Part shown: positions 61,646-64,000 of the stretch, one piece after another
Position numbering within the stretch: position 1 is the stretch's first letter
Layout: each line of letters starts with the position of its first letter
NCBI RefSeq assembly: GCF_009604375.1
Contig: NZ_WEGH01000003.1
Coordinates: 558,001-622,000 of the forward strand
Reading direction: 5' to 3'
DNA from: Actinomadura macrotermitis
GTDB taxonomy: Bacteria > Actinomycetota > Actinomycetes > Streptosporangiales > Streptosporangiaceae
DNA: 64,000 bases
Notes under the pieces: model-generated
What the model was told of the DNA's origin: nothing
The model's input: the letters and a program-made list of their open reading frames with translations, nothing else
Database searches by the model: none
Position numbers and translations under genes: made by a program

Positions 61646-61866
61646 ATAAATGCGAGGGCGACGCGGTAGTGGTGGCCATGGTGGTCGCTGAAGCCCGGCC
61701 GCCGGTACAGCACGCGAGCGGCCTCGTTGCCGTCCTCCACCTGCAGATACACCCCCCATATCCCCGGTGGTCGGCCGGCGCGCGCCAGGGCGGCGGTGAC
61801 GGCGGTCGCCAGGCCGCGGCGGCGGTGCCGGACGTCCACCCCGACGGCCGTCACGCTCGACCAGGC
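61642..61866 (-). pseudogene. GNAT acetyltransferase, C-terminal fragment
   Basis: The last 75 or so residues of a GNAT enzyme are present: SVTAVGVDVRHRRRGLATAVTAALARAG (acetyl-CoA loop, RRRGLA) then GVYLQVEDGNEAARVLYRRPGFSDHHGHHYRVA. Upstream of SSVTAVGV homology stops, so the N-terminal half with the substrate site is missing. A frame remains open further upstream but does not look like GNAT. Probably non-functional. Confidence 0.7.
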
Positions 61867-61898
61867 CGGGCAGCGCGGCGCAGCGGGGTACGGACGGC

Positions 61899-62007
61899 GT
61901 TTCGCAACGAGGGCACCTCCATCGCGGCCCTCGCCCGCGCGCACCGGGTAAGCCGCGCCGCCGTTCGGACCGCGCCAGCCGACCCGCTACCCGACCAGTT
62001 GGCCTGA
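61899..62007 (+). pseudogene. helix-turn-helix fragment (recombinase/transposase-like tail)
   Basis: The frame reads NEGTSIAALARAHRVSRAAVRTA and ends after PADPLPDQLA. This resembles the C-terminal helix-turn-helix of resolvase-like recombinases or related small HTH proteins, but no start, catalytic domain or ribosome site is present. Its 5' break lies about 30 bp from the 5' break of the GNAT fragment on the other strand. Confidence 0.4.
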
Positions 62008-62259
62008 ACGACCGACACCGGACTCGGCCCGCTACCGCCAAAATCCGTTCCGTTCCTCCTCGCGGGCCGAGCAGGGCGCATTGACCGCCTGGCAGGTGCG
62101 GTGTCGGCGTTCACGTCCAAGCGCACCAGGTGTCACCCAGAGCCGGTTTCAGACGGTGGAACCCAAGGCCAGCGAGGTGTGGCCTCGCCAGTCATAGCGG
62201 ACGGTAACCATGGAACAGCAAAGTGGAGTCGCTTATGTCGATCACGTTGAAAGGCGAAT

Positions 62260-62646
62260 GTGTTGAGCGATTCCACCAAAGGCGATGAGATCCGGGGCGG
62301 CAGCCCGGACTCGGCGGTCGACCGGGTCGCCGACTTCTACGGGGCCTACATCGACGCGGTCTCCGACGGCACCGACGACCTGGGCAGCGAGCTGCGGGCG
62401 CACTACCTCACCGAGGACCTGCGGCAGCGGCTCGCCGCCTGGGAGGAAGCCAACCACGCCGACGGCGTGCTCCGAGCCCAGGACGTTCCCACCCGCTGGG
62501 AGGTGCGCTACCACGACTCGGGCGCCGGTCACCTGTTCACCACGGTCACCCTCACCTGGGGCACCGGCCCCGACGCAGGACACACCCGCCTGGCAGTGCA
62601 GAGCGACCTCAGCAACAAGCTGATCTCCGACATCGAGGACGGCTGA
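62260..62646 (+). CDS. conserved hypothetical protein, NTF2/SnoaL-like
   Basis: A 128-residue soluble protein: VDRVADFYGAYIDAVSDG, LGSELRAHYLTEDLRQRLAAWEEANHADGVLRAQDVPTRW, then strands VRYHDSGAGHLFTTVTLTWG and HTRLAVQSDLSNKLISDIEDG. The helix-rich first half and curved-sheet second half suggest an NTF2-like fold, without a recognised active site. The start is GTG 62260 (or TTG 62263); it overlaps an 18-codon frame beginning at ATG 62210. Function unknown. Confidence 0.7.
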   Translation: MLSDSTKGDEIRGGSPDSAVDRVADFYGAYIDAVSDGTDDLGSELRAHYLTEDLRQRLAAWEEANHADGVLRAQDVPTRWEVRYHDSGAGHLFTTVTLTWGTGPDAGHTRLAVQSDLSNKLISDIEDG

Positions 62647-62760
62647 TCGCCCGGTGGGCCCCGGGCCGGACAGGCCTTAGTGTCCGTCCGGCCCCTCCAA
62701 AGCGACGCATGGGGTGCCGGCGAAGCGTGCATTCTCGCCGTCCCTCGCCATGATGGGCCG

Positions 62761-63252
62761 ATGAGTGATCATCCGAAGCGGACCAGCCCCCCGGCGGAGG
62801 GCGACGAGCGCGCCACTCTGGCCGGCTTCCTGCAGTTCCACCGCGAGACCCTGGCCCGCAAGTGCGCCGGGCTGACCGCCGGGCAGCTCAAGCAGCGGGC
62901 CGTGCCGCCGTCGAGCCTGTCCCTGCTCGGGCTGGTGCGGCACATGACCCGCGGCGAGCAGGAGTGGTTCGGCAAGGCCCTGGACGGCACCGGCGCCTGG
63001 GCGGACCAGGGCGGCGACGATTTCGACGTCGACGACGTGGACGCCGGCAAGGCCCTGGAGCTGTGGGAGGAGGCCTGCGCCCGCTCCCGCGCCGCGGTGG
63101 AGGCCGCCGAGTCCCTCGACGTCACCGGCCGCGCCTACGACAAGACGCTGTCGCTCCGCTGGATCATCACCCACATGCTCGAGGAGTACGCCCGCCACAA
63201 CGGCCACGCCGACCTGCTCCGCGAACGCATCGACGGCGTCACCGGCGAGTAG
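62761..63252 (+). CDS. DinB family protein (DUF664)
   Basis: A 163-residue four-helix protein: ERATLAGFLQFHRETLARKCAGLTAGQLKQRAVPPSSLSLLGLVRHMTRGEQEWFGKAL, ending RWIITHMLEEYARHNGHADLLRERIDG. His residues in LVRHM and in EEYARHNGH form the metal-binding triad of DinB/YfiT proteins. Actinobacterial members include mycothiol-dependent transferases, so thiol chemistry is possible. It stands alone. ATG at 62761, with no strong ribosome site. Confidence 0.88.
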   Translation: MSDHPKRTSPPAEGDERATLAGFLQFHRETLARKCAGLTAGQLKQRAVPPSSLSLLGLVRHMTRGEQEWFGKALDGTGAWADQGGDDFDVDDVDAGKALELWEEACARSRAAVEAAESLDVTGRAYDKTLSLRWIITHMLEEYARHNGHADLLRERIDGVTGE

Positions 63253-63259
63253 GACGCGG

Positions 63260-63622
63260 TCAGCCCCACGCCTGGAACGCGCGGAGCAGATGCTGCGCCT
63301 TCCGGTTCTTCGTCTTGAACCCGCGCAGATCGTTCGCACCGCCGCCCAGCACCAGGAGGTTGTCGCAGCGGAAGCAGAACGCGACCTCCAGGGCGAGCCG
63401 CTCGGCGTCGTAGGCCCTGATCCCGTAACCGGGGAGGAAGCAGCGCGTGAGGCCGCACTCGCTCAGGCCGTCCAGCAGGCCGGTGATCCGCGTGGCCTGC
63501 TCGCCGTGCCACGTTCCGATCACCGCGCCGGGGATGCTCTGCCAGCCGTGCCATCCCTCGTGGTCCTCGATCCTGATGCACTCGATGCGCTGGATCGAGG
63601 ACAGCTCCATACCGAACCGCAT
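63260..63622 (-). CDS. hypothetical protein
   Basis: A 120-residue frame with plausible amino acid composition: IQRIECIRIEDHEGWHGWQSIPGAVIGTWHGEQ, a Cys-rich middle (SECGLTRCFLPGYGIRAYDAERL, FCFRCDNLLVLGGG) and a basic end (KTKNRKAQHLLRAFQAWG). The four Cys could bind a metal. I do not recognise a family. Third positions are less GC-biased than in neighbours. An internal ATG at 63610 (MELSS) may be the real start. Convergent with the DinB gene, seven bases apart. Confidence 0.6.
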   Translation of the reverse strand: MRFGMELSSIQRIECIRIEDHEGWHGWQSIPGAVIGTWHGEQATRITGLLDGLSECGLTRCFLPGYGIRAYDAERLALEVAFCFRCDNLLVLGGGANDLRGFKTKNRKAQHLLRAFQAWG

Positions 63623-63695
63623 CGCAGGAGCATGGCATGCGCGCCGGCGCCTCCCGGCAGGGAATCCTCCGCGGTGGGCGGCGTTGGGAACGGGT

Positions 63696-64000
63696 GTGAG
63701 CTCGGTACTGGAAACGACGCGGTTCTCCGTTCTCGACCGGTCGCGGCGGCGGGAGGGGCAGTCCCATCCCGAGGCGCTGCGGGAGACGGTGGCGTTCGCG
63801 CGGGAGATCGAGGCGCTCGGGTATCACCGGTTCTGGGTGTCGGAGCATCACAGCGTGCCGGGCATCGCCGGGTCGGCGCCCACCGTGCTGGCGGCGGCCG
63901 TGGCGGCGGCGACGTCGCGCATCCGGGTCGGGACGGGCGGGGTGATGCTGCCCAACCACCGGCCGCTCGTCGTCGCCGAGCAGTTCGGGGTGCTGGAGGC
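63696..64000 (+). CDS. LLM class flavin-dependent oxidoreductase, partial
   Basis: The first 101 residues of a luciferase-like monooxygenase, cut by the window edge. The translation has FSVLDRSRRREGQSHPEALR, AREIEALGYHRFWVSEHHSVPGIAGSAPTVLAAAVAAATSRIRVGTGGVMLPNHRPLVVAEQFG; the WVSEHH and RVGTGGVMLPNH stretches are the flavin-binding signatures of the MsnO8 subgroup. The GTG at 63696 follows GGGAACGG. It should catalyse an FMNH2-dependent oxygenation or an F420-type reaction. Confidence 0.9.
   Translation, partial: MSSVLETTRFSVLDRSRRREGQSHPEALRETVAFAREIEALGYHRFWVSEHHSVPGIAGSAPTVLAAAVAAATSRIRVGTGGVMLPNHRPLVVAEQFGVLE

Overview
The window is about 64 kb of very GC-rich DNA with strong G/C preference at third codon positions, many GTG starts and tightly overlapping stop/start junctions. 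Together with an Mce transporter operon, a mycobacterial-type LigB, a Cds1-like cysteine desulfhydrase, Asp23/AmaP/DUF6286 proteins and a stand-alone GroEL under CIRCE control, this points to a filamentous actinomycete chromosome. A Thermomonosporaceae/Streptosporangiales-like host such as Actinomadura is my inference, not a proven assignment. No rRNA, tRNA, intact IS element, integrase or prophage was recognised.

Layout. 1-6.4 kb: an mce operon on the minus strand (yrbE4A, yrbE4B, mceA to a partial mceE) running off the left edge, with a MarR regulator facing it. 7-19 kb: a membrane-anchored lytic transglycosylase, an ABC-F ATPase, a TusA-like protein, a multidrug-type ABC exporter facing its own MarR, a GT39 mannosyltransferase-like protein, a Baeyer-Villiger monooxygenase facing a TetR, and a secreted metal-dependent hydrolase. 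19-30 kb: groEL with CIRCE, further TetR genes, a diiron ferritin-like oxygenase, a phosphopantetheinyl transferase, ligB and cds1. 30-38 kb: a Rip1-type site-2 protease, then a FadR-type regulator facing a four-gene catabolic operon (APC permease, glutamine-synthetase-like ligase, aldehyde dehydrogenase, SDR) that fits gamma-glutamylation of an amine followed by oxidation.

38-43 kb: a tandem glycine riboswitch controls gcvT-gcvH-glyA-sdaA, which takes glycine through serine to pyruvate; purU at 56.3 kb belongs to the same one-carbon economy. Just upstream of the riboswitch are two CRISPR-repeat-like hairpins at an exact 61-bp period, a possible type I-E relic. Just downstream, the last 29 bp of sdaA are duplicated about 1 kb away, bracketing an islet with one secreted protein gene of lower GC.

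44-51 kb: an EF-hand protein, a serine hydrolase facing a TetR, phosphoglucomutase, an HxlR regulator, a thiolase and a methyltransferase. 51.5-56.2 kb: an envelope-stress cluster with two Asp23 proteins, two AmaP/DUF6286 membrane pairs, small accessory proteins and CsbD, the last behind a sigma-B-like promoter. 56-64 kb: purU, a TetR facing an azoreductase/SMR efflux pair, an epoxide-hydrolase-like enzyme, an SDR with its TetR, a scar where two truncated genes abut head to head, and small enzymes up to a partial luciferase-like oxidoreductase.

The dominant theme is local regulation: eight TetR, two MarR, one FadR-type and one HxlR regulator, many facing a target gene across a visible palindromic operator. 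The observations most worth pursuing are the CRISPR-like relic, the sdaA 3'-end duplication, the duplicated Asp23/AmaP cluster with its sigma-B-like promoter, and the set of well-formed operators. I did not find a wholly new multi-gene system that I could defend.
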